From NCBI RefSeq assembly GCF_000237085.1, contig NC_016627.1, forward strand, positions 806,001 to 870,000: a stretch of 64,000 nucleotides of DNA. The letters run 5' to 3'. Source of the DNA: Acetivibrio clariflavus DSM 19732 (GTDB lineage Bacteria > Bacillota > Clostridia > Acetivibrionales > Acetivibrionaceae). The stretch's first letter is position 1, and each line of letters begins with the position of its first letter. The notes under the pieces are model-generated. The model had not been told where the DNA came from. It saw only the letters and a program-made list of their open reading frames with translations, and did no database searches. Shown in pieces: positions 16,333-26,346 of this stretch. Both the position numbers and the translations under genes were made by a program.

Positions 16333-17550
16333 TTAAATATACTCTTCCAGCCTACCTGGATATTGGATTACCAATTGGCTAAGTACTCTATCCCAGTTTT
16401 TGTAACGTTGTGTCCATTTTTTTACTACATTCATTGATGCTAAATATAAAATCTTTTCTAGTGAACTGTCTGTTGGAAATATTGTTTTTGTTTTTGTGAC
16501 CTTACGAAACTGACGATGTAGTCCTTCAATTATATTTGTAGTATAAATTATTTTTCGTATTTCTTCTGGAAATTTGAAAAATGGACTTATAACATCCCAG
16601 TTATTTTCCCAACTACGTATTGCAAAAGGATATTCCTTTCCCCACTTTTCTTTAAGTTCATAAAGTTTTTCTAATGCTATTTCTTCATTAATAGCATGAT
16701 ATACTTCTTTGAAATCATTACTAAATGCTTTTAGGTCTTTGTATGGCACATACTTAAAAGAATTTCTCAGCTGATGTATTATGCAACGCTGCACTTCAGA
16801 TTTTGGATATGCAGCATTTATGGCTTCCTTAAGTCCGGTAAGTCCATCAACACAAAAAATTAAAACATCCTGTACTCCTCTATTTTTAAGGTCATTCAGT
16901 ACACCAAGCCAAAATTTTGACGATTCATTATCACCAATCCATATCCCTAAGATATCTTTATATCCATCAATAGTAACTCCTAGAACAACGTAAGCTGCCC
17001 GGTTTGTTATTCTTCCTTCATCCTTTACCTTATAATGAATTGCGTCCATAAATATAAAAGAATATATAGGTTCAAGAGGTCTTTGCTGCCATTCTTTTAT
17101 TTCTGGAGCAATTCTGTCAGTAATCTTGCTAACCATCTCCGGAGACAGGCTGAATCCATAAAGTTCTTCAATTTGTTGACTAATATCTCTTGTAGACATT
17201 CCCCTTGCATATAGAGCTATAACTTTTTCCTCAATTCCGGAAACATTACGCTGATATTTTGGGATAATTTTAGGTTGAAATTCTCCTTTACGATCTCTAG
17301 GCACTTGTATATCAATTTCACCAAACTCACTTTTTATTTTTTTTGGTGTATAACCATTACGGCTATTATCGGTATTTTTATTTGCCACATCATCTTTTGC
17401 ATAACCCAATTCTGCTTCAAGTTCTGCCTCAAGCAGTTCTTGAATAATATCTTTAAAAATGTCTTTTAGATATGCATTTACATCTGATACGCTTTGGAAA
17501 TTATTTTCCCGAACTAATTGCTTTATATGTTCTTTTGATAGTGTTGACAT
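16333..17550 (-). CDS. IS256-family transposase (Transposase_mut)
   Basis: 405 residues, full length for the family, with AAGGAGGAG before ATG 17550. The N-terminal region contains the helical dimer/DNA-binding part (ELEAELGYAKDD). The DDE residues are visible in FMDAIHYKV, FCVDGLTGL and NIIEGLHRQFRKVTKTK. It appears intact with no frameshift, unlike the other transposases in this window. It acts on the inverted repeats at the ends of its element. Confidence 0.95.
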   Translation of the reverse strand: MSTLSKEHIKQLVRENNFQSVSDVNAYLKDIFKDIIQELLEAELEAELGYAKDDVANKNTDNSRNGYTPKKIKSEFGEIDIQVPRDRKGEFQPKIIPKYQRNVSGIEEKVIALYARGMSTRDISQQIEELYGFSLSPEMVSKITDRIAPEIKEWQQRPLEPIYSFIFMDAIHYKVKDEGRITNRAAYVVLGVTIDGYKDILGIWIGDNESSKFWLGVLNDLKNRGVQDVLIFCVDGLTGLKEAINAAYPKSEVQRCIIHQLRNSFKYVPYKDLKAFSNDFKEVYHAINEEIALEKLYELKEKWGKEYPFAIRSWENNWDVISPFFKFPEEIRKIIYTTNIIEGLHRQFRKVTKTKTIFPTDSSLEKILYLASMNVVKKWTQRYKNWDRVLSQLVIQYPGRLEEYI

Positions 17551-17820
17551 AAAATTCTCCTCCTTAGCTTTTCTTATTAGAAATTCTTGCCAAGAAGGAG
17601 AACATTCAATCTCTTATACACAAGATTTTTTACATCCTCTTTTATTCCATCGATAAAATTTTAAAATATCTTAATTAAGGTGCTTTTGCACCTATAAATA
17701 CTACAACTTAAGATTTGTAAATCAAGTTTTTATATTGTTATATTTAGAATTCGGTAAAGGATATTTACCGAATTCTAAATATATAGTGCCTTATGTGCTT
17801 TGTGCACTTATTAATTGGCA

Positions 17821-19179
17821 TCAGCAAAAATACGAACCCTTTACAGGACTGTCCGTGTTGTAATGTAACCTTTTAAAACTATCTTTTAAACCACCTTTCA
17901 AGTAATCCTTTCTTTCATAATAGAACTCCAGAATATCCTTAAAATCGGGATTGATTTCTACTTCTTCTTTTGCAATAGATTCGGCAATTTCCTCAGCCGG
18001 CCTTAAATCAGGTTCCGATTTGTCAATTTTATTTGTTTCAGGATTTATTTTTGGAGAACCGCCTTCCCAAGGGAATATATACATCTGTGTCATAAAGCCA
18101 CAAACATCAGGTGCTATCAATGAATTTTCCAGCCAGTTGTGATTTAATGCGAAGGTCACTGTATTGCCTGTAATGTTAACAAGCTCCGGATAACCGTTAA
18201 ATTCACTTGTGTCTCCTGCAACTATTAAACCGTTTTGCACCGATTCATTTCTATTGTATTGTTTACAATCTACACCGAATATCTTTGAAATTGCTTTGCC
18301 CAGGATTTCAGAATTACGACCCGGTAAAATATATATTGATTCCGGATACCTTTCAAGTTTTATCAGATATTCTTTAAGCTTGCATATAATCATTTTTACA
18401 TCGCTATTCGAACCGAATTTGGCTACATATCGTCCTCCTGCCACCTTTAAAGCATTTTCAGCTATACTGTTGTCAAAATAATCGAGAATAGCTGTGCCAT
18501 ACTGGATATAGTGCCAGATTCTAATTATATATTCAGGGTTTTCTACTGTTTTATATCTTAACAGACATTCTTCCAGCTTACTGATTGCGGCATAAATGGC
18601 TGCTGTATTTTTATTGCGTATAGCTGAATTATCTTTAAAAAATTGCATTCTTGTTCGACTGATAAATTCCTCGATGCCATCGGGCTTGTTGGATAACAGC
18701 GAGCACCAATATAGCTGACACCAAGCCCAAAAACTGTCGCCTAAATCAATTCTCTTTAATAGTTCCATTCCCTTTTCAGGTTGAAATTGTGCAGTATATG
18801 CAATTGCCAACTCCATAGCTACACCTAGGGAGTTCCTTGACAATATTAATGAACGCTGGAGAAAGGGAATTGCCATTCGATAATTATCAGCATTTATGAA
18901 ATGATGCCCTAAATCGTAAAAAGGTTTATAATTATTAAAATCTGTAATAGCGTTTTTGAACAGACTTGCTTCATCATGTGCACCCAGCTTTTCAAGTGTT
19001 AAAACGGCCAATTCATAGGTTGGTGTGAAATCAGGGTCAATACAAAAAGCAAACGTCTGTAGTCTTAGCGATTCACTATAATCACCTTCATCAAAGGCTT
19101 TTTTTGCTGCTGTATAATTCTTAATTGCAGGGGACTCATATTTATCTTTTTTTCCAAAAACTTTATCGGATGTATCCAT
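17821..19179 (-). CDS. TPR-repeat hypothetical protein
   Basis: 452 residues with AAAGGAG before ATG 19179, soluble, no signal peptide. The N-terminal ~180 residues are tetratricopeptide-like helix pairs (AAKKAFDEGDYSESLRLQTFAF, AIPFLQRSLILSRNSLG, PEKGMELLKRIDLG). The C-terminal part is unassigned and ends in polar sequence. Likely a protein-interaction scaffold. Its promoter on the minus strand (TTTACT, 18 bases, TATAAT within 19230-19262) closely matches the one that served the neighbouring lipoprotein gene, suggesting joint control. Confidence 0.65.
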   Translation of the reverse strand: MDTSDKVFGKKDKYESPAIKNYTAAKKAFDEGDYSESLRLQTFAFCIDPDFTPTYELAVLTLEKLGAHDEASLFKNAITDFNNYKPFYDLGHHFINADNYRMAIPFLQRSLILSRNSLGVAMELAIAYTAQFQPEKGMELLKRIDLGDSFWAWCQLYWCSLLSNKPDGIEEFISRTRMQFFKDNSAIRNKNTAAIYAAISKLEECLLRYKTVENPEYIIRIWHYIQYGTAILDYFDNSIAENALKVAGGRYVAKFGSNSDVKMIICKLKEYLIKLERYPESIYILPGRNSEILGKAISKIFGVDCKQYNRNESVQNGLIVAGDTSEFNGYPELVNITGNTVTFALNHNWLENSLIAPDVCGFMTQMYIFPWEGGSPKINPETNKIDKSEPDLRPAEEIAESIAKEEVEINPDFKDILEFYYERKDYLKGGLKDSFKRLHYNTDSPVKGSYFC

Positions 19180-19232
19180 ATATTTCTCCTTTTTTACTGG
19201 CTTTAATATACTTTAGAATTATTAAAACTATT

Positions 19233-19291
19233 TATATTATATATAACCGGCTTTTAAAAAGTAAACAGTTAAGTGTCAAATTCCAATTTTG
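19233..19291 (-). promoter_or_regulatory. Promoter region of the TPR gene, duplicated at 22131
   Basis: A 59-base segment holding a minus-strand promoter (TTTACT, then TATAAT) recurs at 22131-22190 with about a dozen differences. Shared pieces are TATATTATATATAA, GGCTTTT, AAAAGTAAA and AATTTTG. Two leftward genes thus carry related upstream regions. Confidence 0.5.
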
Positions 19292-19402
19292 CAGATACCT
19301 GATTGGTTAGGCTGCATAGGGTTAGTTATTGAAGTAGCAGGTATTATCATGGATATCTGCATAATTATGAAATTATTTATACTGCTCCAAAGATGTAAGT
19401 AT

Positions 19403-20554
19403 TTAGTATAAGCTTAAATCAATAAGTTTTCCGTTTTTTCGCAAATGGAATGCTGCGTCCATTAATCCAAAACCCTCTTTTGATGCCATGCTATTAATGA
19501 ATTCCAATTGATAAACTACTTTTGCTGTTTGAATATCAATAACCACTATTTCATTTATTTTTTTTCCATCTACTCTCATAACTCCATATAGCTTACCGTC
19601 ATACAAGGAAAAAAACGACCCGCAAAAAAAGTTAGAAACTTTCCCGTATTCCGATTCTATTTCTATATATTTAGATTCCGAAAGTTTGAAATTTTTATCA
19701 TAATACTTTAAGCATGGTTTATATGTATCTTTTTCGCAAGCTAGCACTAAATATCCATCGTCTAGCGGAAATATCTTTTCAATATAATCGGTCTCAAAAA
19801 AAGTTTCTGCTGACTTTGTTTTAAAATTATATCTTAGAATTACTCCACCATTTTCATTCTGAGTTATTTGATTATTTCCGGAGCTTTTAATTTTATATTC
19901 AGAAGTTGCCTTAATATAATTATCATTATCAATAAAAACGCCTCCTAATTCTGCAGCTGCTGAATCAACTTCAAACTCGTCAAAGGGCACTTCTAAAATT
20001 TCTATTGTATAATCTTTTTTATTAATTTTATATATTTTGCTCGAATGCACATACACTGCATCTTCTGTGATTTGATAGGTATATATGTTGCGATCCTCGT
20101 CGTTTTTAATTGTAATTTCCTTTACGTCATTTTCGTACAGAAAATAAATTTTCCAATCAAAAGAATCGTATGCTTCATATAGAAATAATTCATATTCAAC
20201 TGTATTTGCATAATAGATTAATTGTCCATATGTATCGGATAATAATTTATCTAGTTTTAATTGTTTTATTAGTTTTATTTCCGAACTCACCGGATATTTA
20301 TTGGCAAACGTTTTCTTGTATTTATCGTTACTGGCAGTAATTTTTTTGTTTTCCCATAAATAAGTTCTGGAATTTCTAAATTTTATATCATCATACAAAA
20401 GGGTAGCAACAATATTTGAATCTGAAATATCATCAATAATTACTTTACATTTAATATCTGTTGTTCTAGCTTTATTCGAACAACCTTGAAGGACAATTAA
20501 GCAAATTGAAATACAAAAAATTAAGATACATTTTTGCCAAAATTTCATTTTCAT
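19403..20554 (-). CDS. Lipoprotein of unknown function
   Basis: 383 residues with AGAGGTTGA before ATG 20554. The first 25 residues form a lipoprotein signal (KCILIFCISICLIVLQGC), with lipobox L-Q-G-C, so Cys 25 would be lipidated and the protein held on the outer membrane face. The rest is beta-rich with regularly spaced strands (DDGYLVLACEKD, YDGKLYGVMRVDGK), as in a propeller, but no family is recognised. An IS4-type element sits between this gene and what looks like its promoter, so it may now be silent. Confidence 0.7.
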   Translation of the reverse strand: MKMKFWQKCILIFCISICLIVLQGCSNKARTTDIKCKVIIDDISDSNIVATLLYDDIKFRNSRTYLWENKKITASNDKYKKTFANKYPVSSEIKLIKQLKLDKLLSDTYGQLIYYANTVEYELFLYEAYDSFDWKIYFLYENDVKEITIKNDEDRNIYTYQITEDAVYVHSSKIYKINKKDYTIEILEVPFDEFEVDSAAAELGGVFIDNDNYIKATSEYKIKSSGNNQITQNENGGVILRYNFKTKSAETFFETDYIEKIFPLDDGYLVLACEKDTYKPCLKYYDKNFKLSESKYIEIESEYGKVSNFFCGSFFSLYDGKLYGVMRVDGKKINEIVVIDIQTAKVVYQLEFINSMASKEGFGLMDAAFHLRKNGKLIDLSLY

Positions 20555-20596
20555 TCAACCTCTTTCAATTTAGTTCAAAAAATTTACATAAATAAA

Positions 20597-22131
20597 TCAA
20601 CTTTCGCACGTGAATAATGTGCACTGAACATTGAAAAATCAATAGATTTGGGCAATAAAAAAGTACAAGAACCCCCTTCTATGTGATATAATAGAAGTAC
20701 CCAAACCCTATTAAATCGACAATTTGGAGGTTCTTGAACATGTCTATTGTATCACAGAAGGTTAAGGAAGAAAATAGATTTTCTTTGACAGTTGATAACT
20801 TTTTCAAAATGTTTTCTGTAGGCTATCTGTTAAAAAAGTCAAACGCATATAAAGATAAAGGTATTCCTTGTCTTACGGTATTCAAAGTACTGTTTGAACT
20901 TGTTTTTACAGGCAAAAATCTGTTTATGAACTATAAAGCAGAAAGCTTTGATATACCATTTGCAAGGGATGTGGTCTACAGATTCTTAAATTCCATACAT
21001 ATCAACTGGCAAAGATTTTTATATTTGCTTTCTGCAAAGGTCATAAATCATCATATCGATAGATTAACGTCAGATGAACGGGTTGATGCCTTTGTAATTG
21101 ACGATTCCTTCTACAGTAGGACAAGAAGCAAGTCAGTTGAGCTTTTAAGTTGGGTCAAAGATCATGCTGACGGCAATAAGAATAAAAAAGGCTTTCGTAT
21201 GCTTACACTTGGTTGGACAGACGGTAATTCATTTATTCCTGTGGCCTTCAACCTTTTAAGTTCAACAAATCCAAGGGTTTGCATTAATCCAGCGAAAAAT
21301 ACTATAGATAAAAGAACCGTTGGTTTTAAACGCCGACAGAATGCCTTAGCCACTTCACCGGAATCTGCTCTGTCTATGCTGGAACAAGCAGTTGCTACCG
21401 GTATTAAAGCAAAATATGTTTTATTTGACAGTTGGTTCTCCTTTCCGGCTACTATTATCAAAATTTGTAAGATGAATCTTAATGTGATAGCTATGGTAAA
21501 GGATACTCCCAAGATTTACTATAACTTCAATGGTGAAAAAAATCATTGAGAGAGATATACCGAACTGTCAGGAAACGTAGAGGAAGATCAAAATACCTTG
21601 CTTCAGTTATGGTAGAATTACACGATAAAGAAGGAAACCACATTCCGGCAAAAATTGTCTTTGTCCGTGACCGAAGAAACAAGAGTAAATGGCTAGCTCT
21701 CATATCTACAGATACTAGTCTTCCCGAGACAGAGATAATCAGGATATACGGAAAACGCTGGGACATAGAGGTATTCTTCAAGATGTGTAAGTCATACCTT
21801 AAGCTGGCTAAGGAATTTCAAGGTCGTTCTTATGATATGATGGTTGCCCATACAACTATTGTTTTTTCAAGGTACATTATGTTAGCGGTTGAGAACCGCA
21901 ATAATACTGATTTACGCACTATTGGTACTTTGTTCTACTATTGCTGCGATGAACTTGAGGACATTAAATTCCATGAGGCACTGCAGCTTATAATAGAGGC
22001 TTTAAAAACTACTTTACAGGAAAAACTGCTTTTGACAAAGGAAACAGTCAACGAGTTTCTCAACTACTTTGTCACTTGTTTGCCTGTTCATATCAAGGCA
22101 AAGCTATCAGTTGTTTCCTGCGAAAGTTGAT
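20597..22131 (+). mobile_element. IS4-type insertion sequence
   Basis: Terminal inverted repeats TCAACTTTCGCA (20597-20608) and TGCGAAAGTTGA (22119-22130) bound a ~1.53 kb element. The transposase stop codon lies inside the right repeat, as in several IS4 relatives. No exact target duplication could be read in the AT-rich flanks. The right flank begins with a copy of the TPR gene's promoter, so the element seems to have landed just downstream of the lipoprotein gene's -10 box. Confidence 0.8.
20740..22130 (+). CDS. IS4-type transposase in two frames
   Basis: Start ATG 20740 with TTGGAGG upstream. The first frame stops at 21549; the second, in -1 phase, runs from about 21546 to 22130. They join at a run of seven A (21536-21542). 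Together they give a full DDE transposase: VIDDSFYSRTRS (first Asp), LFDSWFSFP (second Asp), and the Y-R-E-K signature in YGKRWDIEVFFKMCK. Either programmed -1 slippage makes the complete enzyme or a base was lost from the A run. The second part alone lacks both Asp. Confidence 0.8.
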
Positions 22132-22190
22132 ATATTATATATAAGGCTTTTGAAAAGTAAATACTTAATTAGTATTAAATTCTAATTTTG
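22131..22190 (-). promoter_or_regulatory. Orphaned promoter copy beside the IS4-type element
   Basis: Sixty bases related to 19233-19291. On the minus strand TTTACT and TATAAT lie 16 bases apart and point into the IS element towards the lipoprotein gene at 19403-20554. Probably the original promoter of that gene, now displaced by ~1.5 kb. Confidence 0.45.
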
Positions 22191-22353
22191 TATAACTGTT
22201 TCAAGCAAAATAAATAGATCACAATAGTTATGTATAACAAGAAAATCATTGCAGTTGATTATAGATTATGGGCAATAGTGAAAAACAGAAAATAAACATA
22301 TGATGGAAATTAAGGGAATTTGAATTGATTTCAGCCTAAAATGAATATAAGAC

Positions 22354-22380
22354 GCCTGGACAGTGTTCCAGGCATTATTG
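22354..22380 (+). terminator. Hairpin, probable terminator
   Basis: GCCTGGA and TCCAGGC (22354-22373) pair perfectly around CAGTGT; the tail ATTATTGTTTG is moderately T-rich. The gap 22191-22475 holds nothing else apart from the next gene's AT-rich promoter region. Confidence 0.6.
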
Positions 22381-22475
22381 TTTGAGATTGATTTTGATAT
22401 TTATTAAAGTTTTTCTATAATATTGATTTTAATATTATTAAATGTTATAATTAATAATATTAAAGGAGGAAAATT

Positions 22476-22775
22476 ATGGGACTTGAAGTGATTCCGGAAT
22501 GGATAATCAATCTTGATGATGAAGATGTATCCTTTATCAAAAAGTTTATATTGGCTTCCGGTTCTCTGAAAGAAATAGCAAAGCAATATAACGTGACTTA
22601 TCCGACAGTCAGACTTAGGCTTGACAGACTTATTCAGAAAATCCAAGTAAATGACGATTTTGAAAGCGATCCATATATTGCTTTAATTAAAAGACTTGCT
22701 ATAAACGAAAAGATAGACTTTGATACAGCAAAGATGCTAATTGGCGAATATAAAAAGATTAAAGGGAAGGTATGA
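22476..22775 (+). CDS. DUF2089-family HTH protein
   Basis: 99 residues with AAAGGAGG upstream. The central segment KFILASGSLKEIAKQYNV then YPTVRLRLDRLIQKI is the helix-turn-helix of the DUF2089 family; longer relatives add an N-terminal zinc ribbon that is absent here. The C-terminal ~35 residues are helical. It precedes a small membrane protein by three bases, a pairing that recurs in Firmicutes and suggests regulation of the partner or of a membrane-stress response. Confidence 0.8.
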   Translation: MGLEVIPEWIINLDDEDVSFIKKFILASGSLKEIAKQYNVTYPTVRLRLDRLIQKIQVNDDFESDPYIALIKRLAINEKIDFDTAKMLIGEYKKIKGKV

Positions 22776-22778
22776 TTC

Positions 22779-23087
22779 ATGAGGGGGTTAATAATTTTAG
22801 CTTTTATTGTTGGTGTGGTTTTGTTACAAATATTTTTATCTAAAACAGAGAGCAGGTGGCCGGGACTCGTATTACCGATAATTGCGTTTCTATTTAGTTT
22901 CTTTTTACCTCTTAACATGATGATTCCTGATGATGGCGCGACGGCAAGTTTTTATGTTCAGATGGCTATGTTGTGGTTATTTGGGAACATTCCTGCCATC
23001 ATTTTACTGGCTATTTATTTTGTCTGCCGGGAAAAATACCGCCGCAAAAAACAGTTGGATAAAATGATTATTCAGGATTTGAATTGA
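22779..23087 (+). CDS. Small membrane protein paired with DUF2089 regulator
   Basis: 102 residues with GGAAGG in the end of the previous gene. Three hydrophobic segments at about 3-20, 28-48 and 60-85, then a basic cytoplasmic tail (CREKYRRKKQLDKM). No catalytic residues. The tight spacing (three bases) makes an operon with the DUF2089 gene. Function unknown; the partner may sense it or control its amount. Confidence 0.7.
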   Translation: MRGLIILAFIVGVVLLQIFLSKTESRWPGLVLPIIAFLFSFFLPLNMMIPDDGATASFYVQMAMLWLFGNIPAIILLAIYFVCREKYRRKKQLDKMIIQDLN

Positions 23088-23626
23088 TTTTGCCAACTGA
23101 ATATCTTAAAATTGATGAATTGTCAAATTATCAAGCCAGTGTAAAATTACTGTAGGAAAGAATAAATAATAGATCATATCTTTTGATAAAATGTCTATTA
23201 AGAAAGTAAAATCAATGGGAGGCTTCTTGTAAATAATATTTTACAAATATTTGCCAAATAAAGAATTAAAAATTATTGAAAAAAGTATTATCTCTCATTT
23301 AAGAGGGGCAAGATTTAACCGAAATGGTTTCAGGGATATAAAAGAAACTGACGCTTTAGAACGTTCATTGTGTTATATATCCTTGAAACTCTTTTTGTTT
23401 GATTCATGTAGAATATTTCCCATCGAGTATTTATATATCGTAAATTCCGATAATGGGATTATGCTTTTATGATGATGCTTTTTACTAATATGAAGTTTTA
23501 TTAATATTCAAATTATCACTTTACTATAGTTTTTTTTTAAAATTCTATGTTATAATCGTATAAGGTCAATAAGATTATTGACACAATATGTTGTGTATGA
23601 TAATATTAATATAACTAAATATTGTT
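23088..23626. other. Long leader and intergenic stretch before the riboswitch
   Basis: No supported gene. A 73-codon frame (23251-23472) lacks an ATG and a spaced ribosome site. The nrdD promoter must lie upstream of 23627; the segment around 23520-23600 is very AT-rich with several TATAAT-like sequences and I cannot choose one. Confidence 0.4.
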
Positions 23627-23786
23627 ATTACAGGTGGCTGTTAACTGCAGCTTAAAAGGGAATCAGGTGAAAATCCTGAACGGTCCCGCCGCTGTGATGG
23701 GGAGATACTTCATATTAGAGCCACTGGATAAAATCCGGGAAGGAATGGAGTATCGTTGAACCAGAGTCAGAAGACCTGCCTGTAAT
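23627..23786 (+). promoter_or_regulatory. Cobalamin (AdoCbl) riboswitch aptamer
   Basis: Closing stem P1 is ATTACAGG (23627-23634) with CCTGTAAT (23779-23786). Inside are all the hallmarks: AAAAGGGAATCAGGTG, the CCCGCCGCTGTGATGGGG core, GCCACTGG, the CCGGGAAGG block and the B12 box AGTCAGAAGACCTGCC. Adenosylcobalamin binding would favour the downstream terminator and shut off nrdDG. This makes sense if the cell also owns a B12-dependent class II reductase. Confidence 0.95.
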
Positions 23787-23873
23787 ATTGCACCATAGAC
23801 TCTACGAGCGATAGAGGGGTGTATTATACATATATGAGATCATAGATACAGAATAGGTATTTTATGTGGGGAG

Positions 23874-23900
23874 CCTCTTGACGTTTGTCGAGAGGTTTTT
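23874..23900 (+). terminator. Riboswitch expression-platform terminator
   Basis: CCTCTTGAC (23874-23882) pairs with GTCGAGAGG (23887-23895) followed by five T, 50 bases before nrdD. It lies about 90 bases after the aptamer, so an antiterminator must form in the intervening sequence when cobalamin is low. Confidence 0.9.
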
Positions 23901-23949
23901 ATGTCACTAAACAACACAAAACTCAATTTAAAAGAGGGTGCAGAATTAA

Positions 23950-26292
23950 ATGAATACAAAGGTTAGAATGATTACAAAGATCCGAAAGAGAGATGGAAGG
24001 GAAGTACCATTCAATATTGAGAAGATAACTAATGCTATCTTTAAAGCAACCAGAGCAGCAGGAGAGGAAGATTATTCAGCAGCTATGGCTCTTGCCGAAA
24101 GAGTAGTGGAACAGCTGCACAGGGACTTGGGTAAAAAAGTTCCCGGTGTTGAGGAAATTCAGGATGTTGTTGAGAGGGTTTTAATTGAGGAAGGATATGC
24201 TAAAACCGCAAAGGAATATATATTATACCGAGCTGAGCGTACCCGTGTAAGGGAAATGAATACTCGGTTGATGAAGATATATGAAGAGTTAACTTTCAAA
24301 GAATCCAAGGATAATGATTTGAAAAGGGAAAATGCCAACATTGACGGTGATACCGCAATGGGAACCATGCTTAAATACGGTTCTGAGGGTGCGAAACAGT
24401 TTTGTGAGATGTTCATATTGAAGCCTGAACACGCAAAAGCTCATAAAGAGGGAGATATCCATATACACGATTTGGATTTCCTTACCCTTACCACTACATG
24501 CTGTCAAATTGATGTGGTTAAATTATTCAAAAATGGCTTCAGCACAGGTCATGGTCATTTAAGGGAACCAAACGATATTCACAGTTATTCTGCCCTTGCT
24601 TGTATAGCCATTCAGTCCAATCAGAACGATCAGCACGGAGGGCAAAGTATACCTAATTTCGATTACGGAATGGCATCGGGAGTTGCAAAAACTTATTTAA
24701 AACTCTACAGGTTAAACTTGGGCAGAGCATTGGAGTTATTATCCGGTAAAGAGGATGCCGCAGCCCTGGTTAACCAAATTTCCAGGAAGCTTGCCGATGA
24801 GGAAAAGGTTTATCCAACATTGGAGAACAGTGAAAAATATTTTGAATTGGAACAAAAGTGTCTTGCAGAATATATATCGGATGTTGCAATTATCCAACGG
24901 GCTCAGGCTTTTGCTGCCGAAAAGGCAAGGGAGGAAACCGACAGAAGTACGTATCAGGCCATGGAGGCTTTCATTCACAATATGAATACCATGCACAGCA
25001 GAGCAGGTGCCCAGGTGCCTTTCAGTTCAATAAACTACGGTACCGATATATCTCCCGAAGGGAGAATGGTTATTAAGAATATACTTCTGGCTACTGAAGC
25101 GGGACTGGGAAATGGAGAAACACCTATATTTCCTGTGCACATATTCAAGGTTAAAGAAGGAGTTAACTACAATCCGGGAGATCCTAACTATGATTTGTTC
25201 AAACTTGCCTGCAGAGTAAGTGCCAAAAGATTGTTCCCGAACTTTTCCTTCCTGGATGCTCCCTTCAACCTTAAGTATTACAAACCTGGACATCCGGAAA
25301 CAGAGATAGCCTACATGGGCTGCAGAACAAGGGTTATAGGCAATGTGTATGATTCTTCCAGAGAAATAGTAAACGGAAGAGGAAATTTGAGCTTTACCAC
25401 AATAAATTTGCCGAGGATTGCGTTAAAAAGTAAGGGAAATATCGGTATATTCTATGAAGAACTGGATAAGAAAATAGATTTGGTAATTGATCAGCTTCTG
25501 GAGAGGTTTGAAATACAGGCAAGAAAGAAAGTCAAAAATTATCCTTTCCTGATGGGTCAGGGGATATGGATTGATTCTGACAAACTTGGATGGGAAGATG
25601 AAGTTAGAGAGGTTCTGAAGCACGGGACCCTCACAACGGGCTTTATTGGATTGGCAGAATGTTTAAAGGCATTAACAGGAAAGCACCATGGTGAATCTGA
25701 AGAATCTCAGAAGCTTGGTTTGGAAATCATAAGACATATGAGGAAGCGTATGGATGAAGCCAGTAAAAAATACAATATGAATTTTACCCTGATTGCAACT
25801 CCTGCTGAAGGTTTGGCCGGAAGATTTGTCAAGATGGACAGAGCAATTTTCGGTTCAATTGAAGGTATTACCGACAGAGAATATTATACAAACAGCTTCC
25901 ATGTTCCGGTGTACTATGAAATCAGCTTCTTTGACAAAATAAGGATTGAAGCGCCTTATCACGAGCTGACTAATGCCGGACACATCACATATGTTGAGGT
26001 GGATGGAGACCCGACACAGAACCTTGAGGCTTTTGAGAAAATTATAAGAACTATGAAAGAAGCCGGTATAGGATACGGATCTATCAATCACCCGGTGGAC
26101 AGAGACCCAGTGTGCGGATTTACCGGAATTATCGGTGATACATGCCCTTCCTGCGGCAGGAAAGAAGGAGATGTAAAATTTGAAAGGATAAGGCGTATTA
26201 CCGGGTATCTGGTGGGTTCTGTTGAAAGATTTAATGATGCAAAGAGAGCAGAGGAACGTGACAGGATAAAGCATATGTCCTTTTGCATATAG
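23950..26292 (+). CDS. nrdD: Anaerobic (class III) ribonucleoside-triphosphate reductase
   Basis: 780 residues. An N-terminal ATP-cone (KIRKRDGREVPFNIEKITNA) gives allosteric control. The central barrel carries active-site Cys in MGCRTRVIGN. The C-terminal zinc site uses VCGFTG and CPSCG, and the glycyl-radical loop is RITGYLVGSVERFN. It reduces NTPs to dNTPs without oxygen, using a glycyl radical made by NrdG, whose gene follows. Expression is under a cobalamin riboswitch, so it is predicted to be made when B12 is scarce. Length and motifs are normal for the family. Confidence 0.97.
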   Translation: MNTKVRMITKIRKRDGREVPFNIEKITNAIFKATRAAGEEDYSAAMALAERVVEQLHRDLGKKVPGVEEIQDVVERVLIEEGYAKTAKEYILYRAERTRVREMNTRLMKIYEELTFKESKDNDLKRENANIDGDTAMGTMLKYGSEGAKQFCEMFILKPEHAKAHKEGDIHIHDLDFLTLTTTCCQIDVVKLFKNGFSTGHGHLREPNDIHSYSALACIAIQSNQNDQHGGQSIPNFDYGMASGVAKTYLKLYRLNLGRALELLSGKEDAAALVNQISRKLADEEKVYPTLENSEKYFELEQKCLAEYISDVAIIQRAQAFAAEKAREETDRSTYQAMEAFIHNMNTMHSRAGAQVPFSSINYGTDISPEGRMVIKNILLATEAGLGNGETPIFPVHIFKVKEGVNYNPGDPNYDLFKLACRVSAKRLFPNFSFLDAPFNLKYYKPGHPETEIAYMGCRTRVIGNVYDSSREIVNGRGNLSFTTINLPRIALKSKGNIGIFYEELDKKIDLVIDQLLERFEIQARKKVKNYPFLMGQGIWIDSDKLGWEDEVREVLKHGTLTTGFIGLAECLKALTGKHHGESEESQKLGLEIIRHMRKRMDEASKKYNMNFTLIATPAEGLAGRFVKMDRAIFGSIEGITDREYYTNSFHVPVYYEISFFDKIRIEAPYHELTNAGHITYVEVDGDPTQNLEAFEKIIRTMKEAGIGYGSINHPVDRDPVCGFTGIIGDTCPSCGRKEGDVKFERIRRITGYLVGSVERFNDAKRAEERDRIKHMSFCI

Positions 26293-26346
26293 ATTGAATT
26301 CAATTTACTGATAAATTTTATTTGATTGGTTGATATGGTGATTTTA

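Larger units (their letters stand above)
16058..17639 (-). mobile_element. Complete IS256-family element
   Basis: 1,582 bp. The terminal inverted repeats are about 24 bases each at 16058-16081 and 17616-17639, sharing GTAA and TTGTGTAT. It is flanked by a perfect 8-bp target duplication TTTTATTC at 16050-16057 and 17640-17647, as usual for IS256. It carries one intact transposase gene and, between its stop and the left end, a long hairpin. It inserted just after the stop of the J-domain gene without breaking it. Confidence 0.9.

Noticed and set aside
23251-23472. 73-codon rightward frame before the cobalamin riboswitch
   Set aside because: Start would be TTG, no spaced ribosome site, no recognisable motif; likely chance.
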